From the NCBI GenBank assembly GCA_964400405.1, contig CAYNUO010000064.1:1-17244 (forward strand): a stretch of DNA of 17,244 nt, given 5' to 3'. The notes under the pieces were generated by a model. The model was not told the DNA's origin. It saw nothing but the letters and a program-made list of their open reading frames with translations, and searched no databases. The DNA is from CANKJK01 sp964400405 (GTDB lineage Bacteria; Acidobacteriota; Vicinamibacteria; Vicinamibacterales; UBA2999). Shown here in pieces: positions 1 through 6,140 of this stretch. Each line of letters opens with the position of its first letter. Positions within the stretch are counted from its first letter, which is position 1. A program made the translations under genes and the position numbers.

Positions 1-275
1 TCGGCATCTCGGTCGTCGAGGCCATGGCGGCCGGCGCGGTGCCCATCGTGTTCGGCGCCGGCGGGCCGGCGGAAGTGGTTCGTCACGGTGTCGACGGTTT
101 CCACTGGCGCACGCTGTCCGAGCTGACGGGCTTCACGCGTGATCTGATCGACGATCGGGCGATGCTGACGACCATGTCACACAGCGCACAGGCGCGTGCC
201 CGCGAGTTCTCTCCCGGCCGTTTCGATACCGCGCTGCGCGACACGCTCACGGCGTGCGGTGCGCGGACCAGGTAA
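1..275 (+). CDS. GT4-type glycosyltransferase, C-terminal fragment
   Basis: The open frame enters from the left edge (first whole codon at 3) and ends at TAA 273-275. The residues just before and after the internal Met codon at 24 read GISVVEAMAAG, then AVPIVF and a GGPAEVV stretch. This is the nucleotide-sugar-binding signature near the C-terminus of GT-B fold, family 4 (group 1) glycosyltransferases, in which the Glu of the VVEAMA segment contacts the sugar-nucleotide ribose. About 90 residues are visible, so donor and acceptor cannot be told; lipopolysaccharide, exopolysaccharide or protein glycosylation are all possible. ATG 24 is an internal Met, not the start. The family call is firm and the substrate is unknown. 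Confidence 0.85.
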   Translation, partial: GISVVEAMAAGAVPIVFGAGGPAEVVRHGVDGFHWRTLSELTGFTRDLIDDRAMLTTMSHSAQARAREFSPGRFDTALRDTLTACGARTR

Positions 276-280
276 CCGGC

Positions 281-298
281 CAGCAGGTTTCCTGCCGG
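281..298 (+). terminator. Weak hairpin after the glycosyltransferase
   Basis: GCAGG (283-287) and CCTGC (291-295) form a perfect 5-bp stem around a TTT loop. It extends by two pairs across an A/C mismatch (280-281 with 297-298). It begins 5 nt after the stop codon. No T-run follows, so an intrinsic terminator is uncertain. Confidence 0.3.
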
Positions 299-357
299 GC
301 ATCGGCTGCGTCGTTTCCTGTCGCCGCGGATCAAGGTTGTAAGCCCGCGATCTCAAG

Positions 358-378
358 GCCCGGTAGTTTCTACAGGGC
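358..378. promoter_or_regulatory. Inverted repeat, possible activator site upstream of a sigma-54 promoter
   Basis: GCCC (358-361), mismatch, GTAG (363-366), TTT, CTAC (370-373), mismatch, GGGC (375-378) make an 8-bp dyad with one mismatch per arm. It lies about 90-110 bp upstream of the -24/-12 element at 468-483, the usual distance for a bacterial enhancer-binding protein site. No regulator gene is in the window, so the role is inferred from symmetry and distance only. The rest of 276-457 shows nothing else recognisable. Confidence 0.35.
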
Positions 379-467
379 AGGCGGTACATCCATCCCATCG
401 CCCGCGTCGCGAATCACGGGTCCGCGCAGGTCTGCAGTACACAGTGAGAACCCGCCCGGTCGCGGCG

Positions 468-483
468 TGGCCCGCTCCTTGCC
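468..483 (+). promoter_or_regulatory. Sigma-54 (-24/-12) promoter of the DUF4382 gene
   Basis: TGGCCCG, four bases, then TTGCC matches the RpoN consensus TGGCACG-N4-TTGCW with correct spacing. The invariant GG is at 469-470 and the GC at 481-482. Transcription should start near 494, giving a leader of about 17 nt that holds the SD. The element also sits in a small dyad (CGTGGC 466-471, GCCACG 481-486). The same arrangement recurs before the next gene, which strengthens the call. Confidence 0.65.
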
Positions 484-497
484 ACGAAGGCATCGAC

Positions 498-505
498 AAG
501 GAGGT
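498..505 (+). promoter_or_regulatory. Strong Shine-Dalgarno site of the DUF4382 gene
   Basis: AAGGAGGT, a near-perfect anti-16S complement, lies 5 nt before ATG 511 and fixes that start. It falls only a few bases after the transcription start predicted from the sigma-54 element. Confidence 0.85.
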
Positions 506-510
506 CACGC

Positions 511-1092
511 ATGAGAATGCTGTCAACCGTCGTCGCCTGTGTCCTTACAACCTTGTCAATGGTGGCATGTGGAGGTTCACCCACATCACCATCGGGTACG
601 AGCGGAAACTTCAGGATGATGATGAAGGATGCGCCGTACGACGACGCGAAGGCGGTCCTCGTCACGTTCTCGTCGGTCGAGGTCCATCGGACCGGCGGCG
701 CGCCGACGACCCTGTCGTTCGCGGGAGGCGCCAGCACACGGACCTGCGATCTGAAGAAGCTCGAGTCATCGCAGGATCTCATCGGTACCGCGTCGCTCGA
801 TCCCGGGCAGTACACGATGATCCGCTTCGTCGTGCAGAGCGCGACGGCGTACTACGACAACCCATCCGGCGGCAGCGCGTGCGCACCGTCGATCACGCCG
901 CCCGCCGGGCGCAGCGAGGCTGCCGACGTACCGTCGGGAGAAGTGCGCGTGAATCGCAACTTCGAGGTTCAGGCGAACGGCACGACGACGATGGTCGTGG
1001 ACTTCGATGGCCGCCAGTCGCTGCAAGGCTCCGTGCTTGGCCGGCTGGTGCTCTCGCCGGTGATCGTCGTGGTCAGCGTCGACGCGAACTGA
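511..1092 (+). CDS. DUF4382-type exported lipoprotein
   Basis: The 193-residue product starts with a short hydrophobic signal and a lipobox-like stretch ending in Cys20 (SMVAC, followed by GGS), then a Ser/Thr/Pro/Gly linker (22-33). It is probably lipidated and held at the cell envelope; Met at the -3 position of the lipobox is not ideal. Residues 34-62 read as the opening of a DUF4382 domain: a MMKDAPYDDAKAV strand, then a LVTFSSVEVHRTGG strand. The rest is beta-rich with the pattern PGQYTMIRFVV. DUF4382 proteins are exported bacterial proteins of unknown function with a predicted beta-sandwich fold. The gene stands alone, with its own sigma-54-type promoter, a strong SD and a hairpin after the stop, so it looks like a single-gene transcript made on demand by an RpoN activator. 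The family call is from motif reading. Confidence 0.8.
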   Translation: MRMLSTVVACVLTTLSMVACGGSPTSPSGTSGNFRMMMKDAPYDDAKAVLVTFSSVEVHRTGGAPTTLSFAGGASTRTCDLKKLESSQDLIGTASLDPGQYTMIRFVVQSATAYYDNPSGGSACAPSITPPAGRSEAADVPSGEVRVNRNFEVQANGTTTMVVDFDGRQSLQGSVLGRLVLSPVIVVVSVDAN

Positions 1093-1100
1093 TCCCTCAG

Positions 1101-1129
1101 GACTCGGGCGGCCTCACGCCGCTCGAGTC
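1101..1129 (+). terminator. Terminator-like hairpin after the DUF4382 gene
   Basis: GACTCG (1101-1106), G, GCGGC (1108-1112), loop CTCAC, GCCGC (1118-1122), T, CGAGTC (1124-1129) give a 12-bp stem if the G/T is a wobble pair. It begins 8 nt after the stop. Only a short GATT follows, so it may act as a pause or 3'-end stabiliser rather than a classic intrinsic terminator. Confidence 0.55.
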
Positions 1130-1190
1130 GATTCCTGGCCCGGTCACGTCCAGCCATGACGCGCGAGTTGTCATCGTGGCCACCGCGTGT

Positions 1191-1211
1191 ACACCCGCGG
1201 AGTGCGGGTGT
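1191..1211. promoter_or_regulatory. Perfect 8-bp inverted repeat upstream of the second sigma-54 unit
   Basis: ACACCCGC (1191-1198) and GCGGGTGT (1204-1211) flank GGAGT. The dyad lies about 90-110 bp upstream of the -24/-12 element at 1301-1316, matching the distance of the dyad at 358-378 from its own promoter, although the two sequences differ. It may be an activator site or an RNA hairpin; the sequence alone does not decide. Confidence 0.35.
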
Positions 1212-1300
1212 CGTGGGACGAGTCCAGAACATGTGACACGACCGATGACCTGTTCGTGAGAACCACGCAGATTCCCGCGGAAGAACGATGGCTTTCTCGC

Positions 1301-1316
1301 TGGCCCGGTCCTTGCT
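1301..1316 (+). promoter_or_regulatory. Sigma-54 (-24/-12) promoter of the WxxGxW gene
   Basis: TGGCCCG, four bases (GTCC), then TTGCT fits the RpoN consensus with exact spacing, including the W that closes TTGCW. GG is at 1302-1303 and GC at 1314-1315. The start would be near 1327, with a leader of about 23 nt carrying the SD. The element shares the TGGCCCG-N4-TTGC core with the one at 468-483. Confidence 0.7.
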
Positions 1317-1331
1317 CAATCCCCGCACAGC

Positions 1332-1339
1332 AGAAAGGA
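1332..1339 (+). promoter_or_regulatory. Shine-Dalgarno site of the WxxGxW gene
   Basis: AGAAAGGA lies 10 nt before ATG 1350 and supports that start over the in-frame Met codons further down. Confidence 0.65.
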
Positions 1340-1349
1340 CGGACACACC

Positions 1350-1757
1350 ATGAAGAAGACAATCTTCGTACTTGGTCTGTTGCTGTTGAGTGTGGCGCCA
1401 CGAGCCGATGCGCAGGTGTCCGTGGGCATCCAGATCGGCGCACCGCCTCCGCCTCCGAACGTGATCGTGATGCGCGCGCCCGCGCCAGGGCCCAGCTACG
1501 TGTGGGTGGAGGGTTACTGGTACCCGAAGGGCAAGCACTATCGCTGGCGTGACGGGTACTGGGCGCAGGCTCCGTACGCGGGTGCGTACTGGGTGCGTCC
1601 GCGCTACGTCGGCGGGCAGTACTACGCTGGCTTCTGGGGCCGTCCCGGGAAGGGGCGTGGCGATGGCCGGTGGGACCGCTGGAGCGATGACCGCAGCCAT
1701 GATCGCGGCCGGGGTCGCGGGAACGACCGACGTGACGGTCGACGCGGACGGCGCTGA
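1350..1757 (+). CDS. Exported WxxGxW-repeat protein with Arg/Gly/Asp-rich tail
   Basis: The 135-residue product has a clear Sec signal (MKKTIFVLGLLLL, likely cleaved after Ala21 in the RADA segment). A mature start QVSVGIQIG and a proline run (32-36) follow. Two exact WxxGxW repeats occur at 52-57 (WVEGYW) and 66-71 (WRDGYW), with a diverged third Tyr/Trp segment near 90-98 (QYYAGFWGR). This is the YXWGXW/WXXGXW repeat family, small periplasmic or surface proteins of unknown function. Residues 99-135 form a low-complexity, strongly basic tail of Arg, Gly, Asp and Ser, which could bind nucleic acid, acidic polysaccharide or metal-phosphate; that is speculation. The gene is monocistronic, with a sigma-54-type promoter and a hairpin after the stop. 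The start is fixed by the signal peptide and SD. Confidence 0.85.
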   Translation: MKKTIFVLGLLLLSVAPRADAQVSVGIQIGAPPPPPNVIVMRAPAPGPSYVWVEGYWYPKGKHYRWRDGYWAQAPYAGAYWVRPRYVGGQYYAGFWGRPGKGRGDGRWDRWSDDRSHDRGRGRGNDRRDGRRGRR

Positions 1758-1775
1758 ATCGTGGCGGGCGGCGGT

Positions 1776-1844
1776 GCGGCCTGGCGCGCGGTCCTGTTCC
1801 GGATAGCAGGGCGCGCGTCAGGCCGCGCAGGCCGGCACCTGCGC
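1776..1844 (+). terminator. Two tandem strong hairpins after the WxxGxW gene
   Basis: GCGGCCTG (1776-1783) pairs with CAGGCCGC (1819-1826). A G/T wobble, six pairs (1785-1790 with 1812-1817) and CCTG/CAGG (1793-1796 with 1807-1810) continue inward, giving about 19 bp around TTCCGGATAG. A second hairpin sharing two bases, GCGCAGG/CCTGCGC (1825-1831 with 1838-1844), follows at once. No T-run is present. Placed between the WxxGxW stop and the nhaA promoter, they probably separate the two transcripts. Confidence 0.55.
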
Positions 1845-1854
1845 GTTCGATAGG

Positions 1855-1860
1855 TATACT
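1855..1860 (+). promoter_or_regulatory. -10 box for nhaA
   Basis: TATACT matches the sigma-70 -10 consensus at five of six bases in an otherwise GC-rich gap. The -35 region around 1832-1837 (CCGGCA) is poor and lies in the loop of the preceding hairpin. Transcription would begin near 1867, just before the structured leader. Confidence 0.5.
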
Positions 1861-1866
1861 GGCCGC

Positions 1867-1950
1867 AACACAACAGGGTGCGGCGACTACCCGCTGCAGG
1901 TAACGGGATGGTCGGGCCGCCATCCCCGGGCCCACCGGGCCCGGGAGATC
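1867..1950 (+). ncRNA. Structured nhaA leader, candidate nhaA-I (Li-I) riboswitch
   Basis: The leader carries a block with several alternative pairings: GGGT 1876-1879 with ACCC 1889-1892, or GCGG 1880-1883 with CCGC 1891-1894. A 7-bp stem follows (GGGATGG 1905-1911, CCATCCC 1920-1926). Last comes a perfect 9-bp GC hairpin (1925-1933 with 1937-1945, loop ACC) that takes up the GGG of the SD at 1943-1947. The loop CGGGCC (1913-1918) can also pair with GGCCCG (1938-1943) in the SD-proximal arm, a possible switch. The nhaA-I motif is a published conserved RNA found upstream of nhaA, including in Acidobacteria, and was later reported to sense lithium. Position, size, the unusually information-rich block and SD masking all fit. 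I could not align it to the Rfam model, so the class is probable; a cis-regulatory structure of some kind is more certain. Confidence 0.62.
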
Positions 1951-1954
1951 CGCA

Positions 1955-3100
1955 TTGCCCGATCGCATCACAGGGGCACGCGTCTGGTCGTTTGTCCGTG
2001 ACCGCTCGCTGCTGCTCGTCGCCGGCACCGTCGCCGCCCTCGTCTGGGCCAACCTCAATCACGACGCCTACGAAGCCGTCGCCCATCACCTGCACTTCTG
2101 GGTGAACGACGTCGGGATGGTCTTTTTCTTCGCGTTGGCCGCGAAGGAGGTCCGGGAGGCGCTGCTGCCCGGCGGGCCGCTCGCGTCTCCGCGCGAGGCG
2201 GTGCTCCCGCTGGCGGCGGCCGTGGGCGGCATGGCGGTGCCCGCGGCGATCTTTCTGGGGCTGGTGCATGTGTTCGGCCCAGAAGGCCTCTCGAGCGGGT
2301 GGGCGATTCCGAGCGCGACCGACATCGCCTTCTCGGCGATGGTCGCCCGGGCGGTGTTTCCCGCCGGGCACCCGGCGGTCCCGTTCCTGCTGCTGCTCGC
2401 CATCGCGGATGACGCCATGGGCCTGCTGCTGCTCGCCGTGTTCTACCCGACGGCCCCGCTGCAACTGCTCCCGCTCGCCGGGTTGATGGGCGTGGCCGTG
2501 CTCGGCGCGGTAGCGCTCCGGCGGTTCGACGTCCGCGGCTTCTGGCCGTACGTCCTCGGGCCTGGCGCGGTGTCGTGGGCCGCGCTCCACATCGGAGGCC
2601 TGCACCCGGCCCTGGCGATGGTGCCGGTCGTGTTCTTCATGCCGCACGCCGCGGACGACAAAGGGATCTTCGCTGCCGAGGAGGTCGGGCGTCCGGACAC
2701 GCTCAATCACTTCGAGCACTGGTGGCTGACACCGGTCCAGTTCGTGCTGCTGCTGTTCGGGCTGGCGAACGCGGGCGTGGTCGTCTCGGCCGTGGGGCCC
2801 GGCACGTACTTCGTGCTGGCGGCGCTGCTGGTCGGCAAGCCGCTCGGGATCGTGGGGTGTTCGGCACTGGCCGTCCTCGCGGGGGCGCGTGTGCCGAACG
2901 CGTTCACGTGGCCCGACGCGCTGGTCGTCGGCGTGGCGGCCTCCATCGGGTTCACCGTCGCGCTGTTCTTTGCCACAGCGGCGTTTCCGGCGGGGTCGCT
3001 GCTGGACCAGACGAAGATGGGCGCGCTCCTCAGCTTCGCGGCGGCTCCGCTGACGATGCTGCTGGCCCGCGTCGTCCGGGGCGGGGCGCCGGCAGGCTAG
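1955..3100 (+). CDS. nhaA: Na+(Li+)/H+ antiporter NhaA
   Basis: The 381-residue polytopic inner-membrane protein should exchange cytoplasmic Na+ or Li+ for external protons. Core motifs are present: Thr122-Asp123 in IPSATDIAFS (the unwound helix IV), the ion-site pair Asp152-Asp153 in LAIADDAMG, Lys295 in LVGKPLGI, and His217 in the GGLHPALA segment. The length is near the usual 380-400. The entry region differs from E. coli NhaA: where that protein has LEVKREL-like charge (E78, K80, R81, E82), this one reads AAKEVREAL. By ungapped reading the first Glu is Lys and the first Lys is Val, with Arg67-Glu68 kept. The start is TTG 1955, with GGGAG 7 nt upstream partly hidden in a hairpin. It converges on the HIT gene with 6 nt between stops. 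Confidence 0.93.
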   Translation: MPDRITGARVWSFVRDRSLLLVAGTVAALVWANLNHDAYEAVAHHLHFWVNDVGMVFFFALAAKEVREALLPGGPLASPREAVLPLAAAVGGMAVPAAIFLGLVHVFGPEGLSSGWAIPSATDIAFSAMVARAVFPAGHPAVPFLLLLAIADDAMGLLLLAVFYPTAPLQLLPLAGLMGVAVLGAVALRRFDVRGFWPYVLGPGAVSWAALHIGGLHPALAMVPVVFFMPHAADDKGIFAAEEVGRPDTLNHFEHWWLTPVQFVLLLFGLANAGVVVSAVGPGTYFVLAALLVGKPLGIVGCSALAVLAGARVPNAFTWPDALVVGVAASIGFTVALFFATAAFPAGSLLDQTKMGALLSFAAAPLTMLLARVVRGGAPAG

Positions 3101-3106
3101 GACAGG

Positions 3107-3451
3107 CTACCCGGGCGGCCAGGTCAGGCCGCGACCGGCGAGCAGGTGCAGGTGGATGTGGAAGACCGTCTGCCCGGCGTCGGCGTTGCAGTTCATCACC
3201 GTCCGGAAGCCGCGCTCGCTGTAGCCGTGCGCCCTGGCAATCGCGGCGGCAGCACGCTGCATCGAACCCACGAGCGCGTCGTCGCCGTCCGCCAGGTCAT
3301 TCAGCGTCGCGATGTGCCGGCGCGGCACGATCAGCACGTGCAGTGGCGCCTGCGGGTTGATGTCGGCGAAGGCGACGAGCGTCTCGTCCTGATGGACGAT
3401 CGTTGCGGGGATCTCGCCCGCGGCAATCCTGCAGAAGAGGCACGAGGACAT
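3107..3451 (-). CDS. HIT-family nucleotide hydrolase (HINT-like)
   Basis: The 114-residue protein has the histidine triad at 98-103 (HIHLHL), whose middle His100 is the expected nucleophile. It also has CLFCRI at the N-terminus (Cys4, Cys7), which with His46 may bind zinc as in CxxC-type HIT proteins. The LHVLIVPRRHI strand and the GQTVFHIHLH segment are typical of the HINT/PKCI branch, cytosolic enzymes that hydrolyse adenosine phosphoramidates or aminoacyl-adenylates. It begins 2 nt after the ppc stop on the same strand, so the two are probably co-transcribed, although no functional link is evident. The end is only 6 nt from the nhaA stop; a hairpin inside the last codons (GCGGCC 3115-3120, GGCCGC 3127-3132) could help end transcripts from either side. 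Confidence 0.93.
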   Translation of the reverse strand: MSSCLFCRIAAGEIPATIVHQDETLVAFADINPQAPLHVLIVPRRHIATLNDLADGDDALVGSMQRAAAAIARAHGYSERGFRTVMNCNADAGQTVFHIHLHLLAGRGLTWPPG

Positions 3452-3453
3452 GG

Positions 3454-6090
3454 CTATCCAGTATTGCGCATGCCGGCGGCGACGCCGTTGATGGTGGCCA
3501 GCAGCGCCGCCTTCACGCGGTCGTCCTCGCCGCTGCGTGCGCGCCGCAGCAGCTCGATCTGCACGAGGTTGATCGGGTCCACATACGGATTGCGCACGTC
3601 AATCGAACGCCGGAGTACCGGATTCGACTCGAGCAGCGTGGACGACCCGGTGACCTCGAGCACCAGCGCGATCGCGCGGTCGAGGCGGCTGCGGAGCTCC
3701 TCTCCGAGCGGCTGCAGCTCGGCGGGCACGAGCCGCCGGTCATATTCCGCGGCGATCTGCCGGTCGGCCTTGGCCAGCACCATTTCCGTGAGGTCGATGG
3801 CGCTTCTGAAGTGCGTCCATTCCCGGTACATCTGCCGGATTTCCTCGCGGTGCCCGCCGGCGAAGGCCTCCGCAAGGGCGTCCTCCAACCCGAGCCACGC
3901 GCCCAGCATCAGGCGCGTCTGCGTCCAGGCGAACTGCCACGGAATCGCGCGGAGGCCGGTCACGCCCGTCGCGCTGGCGCGACGCGACGGACGGCTGCCG
4001 ATGTTCATCTCGGCCAGCTCCGCCTCCGGCGTCGCCGCCCGGAAGTACTCCGCGAAGCGTGGGTGCTCGTAGACGATGGCGCGATAGCTCGCGCAGGCGC
4101 GGCTGCGCAGCGCGTCCATCCGCTGCCGCCACGCTGCGGGCGCCGGCTGCTCGGGTGTCAGCCACGCTTCCAGCGTGCCACTCGTGTAGACCTCCAGCGT
4201 GCGGAGCGCGATCTCCGGCAGGCCGAAGAGCGCCTGGATCATTTCGCCCTGCTCGGTGACGCGCAGCGTGCCGTCGATCGACCCGGCGGGCTGTGACCGG
4301 ATCGCGAGGTGCGTGGGGCCGCCACCGCGGCCGACGCTGCCGCCGCGGCCGTGGAAGAGCGTCACCTTGACGCCGTGCCGTCCGCACGCCGCCACGATCG
4401 CTTCCTGCGCGAGGTAGAGATCCCAGTTCGCGGCGACGCGGCCCACGTCCTTGGCCGAGTCGGAGTAGCCGACCATCACCTCGATGCGGCCGTGGATCCG
4501 CTGGCGATAGCCGGGAATCTCGAGCAGCTGGTTGACGATCGCACCGGCGTTCCCGAGGTCGCGCGAGGTCTCGAACAGCGGCACGCTTCTGAGCGGCGCG
4601 CGGACGCCGCAGGCCTTCTGCAGCAGTTCGACGGCCAGCACGTCGGAGGCCCGGCTCGCCATCGTGATCACGTACGCGCCGAGCGAGGCGCGCGGAATCC
4701 GTCCGATGGCGCGGAACGTGTCGAGCGTGTCCAGTACCTCCGGCCCCGCATCGAGGTCGGTGGGAATCAGCGGGCGCCGGCCGGCCAGCTCGCGTTCCAG
4801 GAAGGCGAGCCGCGTCGGTTCGTCCCACGCGCTGTAGGGGCCCAGGCCGAGCGCGCTGGTGATGGCGCTCAGCGCCTCGGTGTGCCGTGCCGCGTCCTGC
4901 CGGATGTCGAGGCGGGTGAGCGTCAGGCCGAAGGCCGCAAGGCGGCGACGAAGGTCGGTCAGACGTCCATCCGCGATGGCACCCTGCCCGGTCTCGCGGA
5001 GCGAGGCATCGCACAGCGCGAGCGGCGTGTCCAGGTCGGCCACGTCGAGGTACGCCTCGGGCGGCGGCGGCGTGTCGCTGACGATTGCCGTCTCGATCCA
5101 GGCCCGCGTGGCGGCGAGCCGTGTCCGAACGCCACGGAGCAGCGCGCGATACGGCTCACGCGCCGACCCGGCCTGTTCCCGGAGCGCCGCGCTCGCGGCG
5201 GTGACGGAGAGCTCACCGCGCAGCGCATCGACTTCGCGCAGATACAGGTCGGTCGCCATCCAGCGCGCCAGCAGGCACGCCTGACGCGTGACGTCTGGTG
5301 TGACGAACGGGTTGCCGTCGCGGTCGCCGCCGATCCACGAGCCGAACCGCACCGGCGCGACGTCGATCGGAAGGCCACGGCCGGTGGCCGCCATCAGCGC
5401 CCGGTCCACGCCGCGCAGATAGCGGGGCAGGGCCTGCCACAGGCTCTGCTCGAACACGACGAGACCGCCGCGCACTTCGTCGAGGGGCGACGGGCGCGAG
5501 GGCCGGACTTCGTCCGTGCCCCACGCCGTCATGATTTCGCGGGCCAGGGCGCCGACGATCTCCTGGTGGACCGGGTCTGCTGGATCCGTGTGGTCGCGGG
5601 TCTCGAGCAGCGCCGCGATCCGGTTGTGCTTCTCGACCAGCGTCCGCCGCGAGACCTCGGTCGGATGTGCCGTGAGCACCAGCTCGATCTGCAGCGCGCA
5701 GACGGCGGTGTGCAACTGCTCCGGCGCGAGACCGCCCGCGATCAGGTGCTGGAACGCCTCCTCGCAGGAGCCCCGCTGCGGTGCGCCACCACGGCGGTGC
5801 TCGCGGCGCCGCCGCCCGCGGTGGTGCTGCTCGGCGATGTTGGCGAGCGTGAGGAAGTGCGCGAACGCACGGGCCACCGGCAGGGCGGAATCCACCGGCA
5901 GCGCGGCAAGCGCCGCGGCAAGGCGCTCGAACTCCTGGGTGCCGCCGGCACGGGCGGCCTTGGCGCTGGCGCGGACGCGCTCGACCGTGTCGAGCAGCGA
6001 CCCGTCGCCCTGCAGCTTCAGCGTGTCGCCGAGCAGGCCGCCGAGCAGCCGGACGTCGTCCCTGAGCGGTTTGTGCGGGTCGGCCGGCAT
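3454..6090 (-). CDS. ppc: Phosphoenolpyruvate carboxylase
   Basis: The 878-residue enzyme makes oxaloacetate from PEP and bicarbonate, refilling the TCA cycle. All hallmark motifs are in order: TAHPTE at 140-145 with catalytic His142; SWIGGDRDGNP at 251-261; TRLDIRQDAARH near 392-403; VGYSDSAKDVG at 540-550 with active-site Lys547; FHGRGGSVGRGGGP at 579-591; the TEQGEMI strand near 612; and the C-terminal GMRNTG, where the final NTG is part of the conserved tail. Length is normal for bacterial PEPC. Start ATG 6090 gives a normal N-terminus. The ASPIC/UnbV gene ends 50 nt upstream and the HIT gene begins 2 nt downstream, all on the minus strand. Fumarase also lies in the window but is a separate transcript. 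Confidence 0.97.
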   Translation of the reverse strand: MPADPHKPLRDDVRLLGGLLGDTLKLQGDGSLLDTVERVRASAKAARAGGTQEFERLAAALAALPVDSALPVARAFAHFLTLANIAEQHHRGRRRREHRRGGAPQRGSCEEAFQHLIAGGLAPEQLHTAVCALQIELVLTAHPTEVSRRTLVEKHNRIAALLETRDHTDPADPVHQEIVGALAREIMTAWGTDEVRPSRPSPLDEVRGGLVVFEQSLWQALPRYLRGVDRALMAATGRGLPIDVAPVRFGSWIGGDRDGNPFVTPDVTRQACLLARWMATDLYLREVDALRGELSVTAASAALREQAGSAREPYRALLRGVRTRLAATRAWIETAIVSDTPPPPEAYLDVADLDTPLALCDASLRETGQGAIADGRLTDLRRRLAAFGLTLTRLDIRQDAARHTEALSAITSALGLGPYSAWDEPTRLAFLERELAGRRPLIPTDLDAGPEVLDTLDTFRAIGRIPRASLGAYVITMASRASDVLAVELLQKACGVRAPLRSVPLFETSRDLGNAGAIVNQLLEIPGYRQRIHGRIEVMVGYSDSAKDVGRVAANWDLYLAQEAIVAACGRHGVKVTLFHGRGGSVGRGGGPTHLAIRSQPAGSIDGTLRVTEQGEMIQALFGLPEIALRTLEVYTSGTLEAWLTPEQPAPAAWRQRMDALRSRACASYRAIVYEHPRFAEYFRAATPEAELAEMNIGSRPSRRASATGVTGLRAIPWQFAWTQTRLMLGAWLGLEDALAEAFAGGHREEIRQMYREWTHFRSAIDLTEMVLAKADRQIAAEYDRRLVPAELQPLGEELRSRLDRAIALVLEVTGSSTLLESNPVLRRSIDVRNPYVDPINLVQIELLRRARSGEDDRVKAALLATINGVAAGMRNTG

Positions 6091-6140
6091 GCCCTCATCG
6101 TCTCATGCAGCCGAAGCCGCGCCTCGACAGAGATGTTGCC

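Noticed and set aside
1136..1149. Third TGGCCCG word, as in a sigma-54 -24 element
   Set aside because: The -12 TTGC is missing at the required spacing (bases read ACGT there), and no gene starts at a fitting distance.
1622..2719. Minus-strand open frame (365 codons) across the nhaA start and leader
   Set aside because: Its product is Arg/Gly/His/Gln-rich low complexity and it lies opposite nhaA, the structured leader and the WxxGxW gene. It reflects high GC at third positions.
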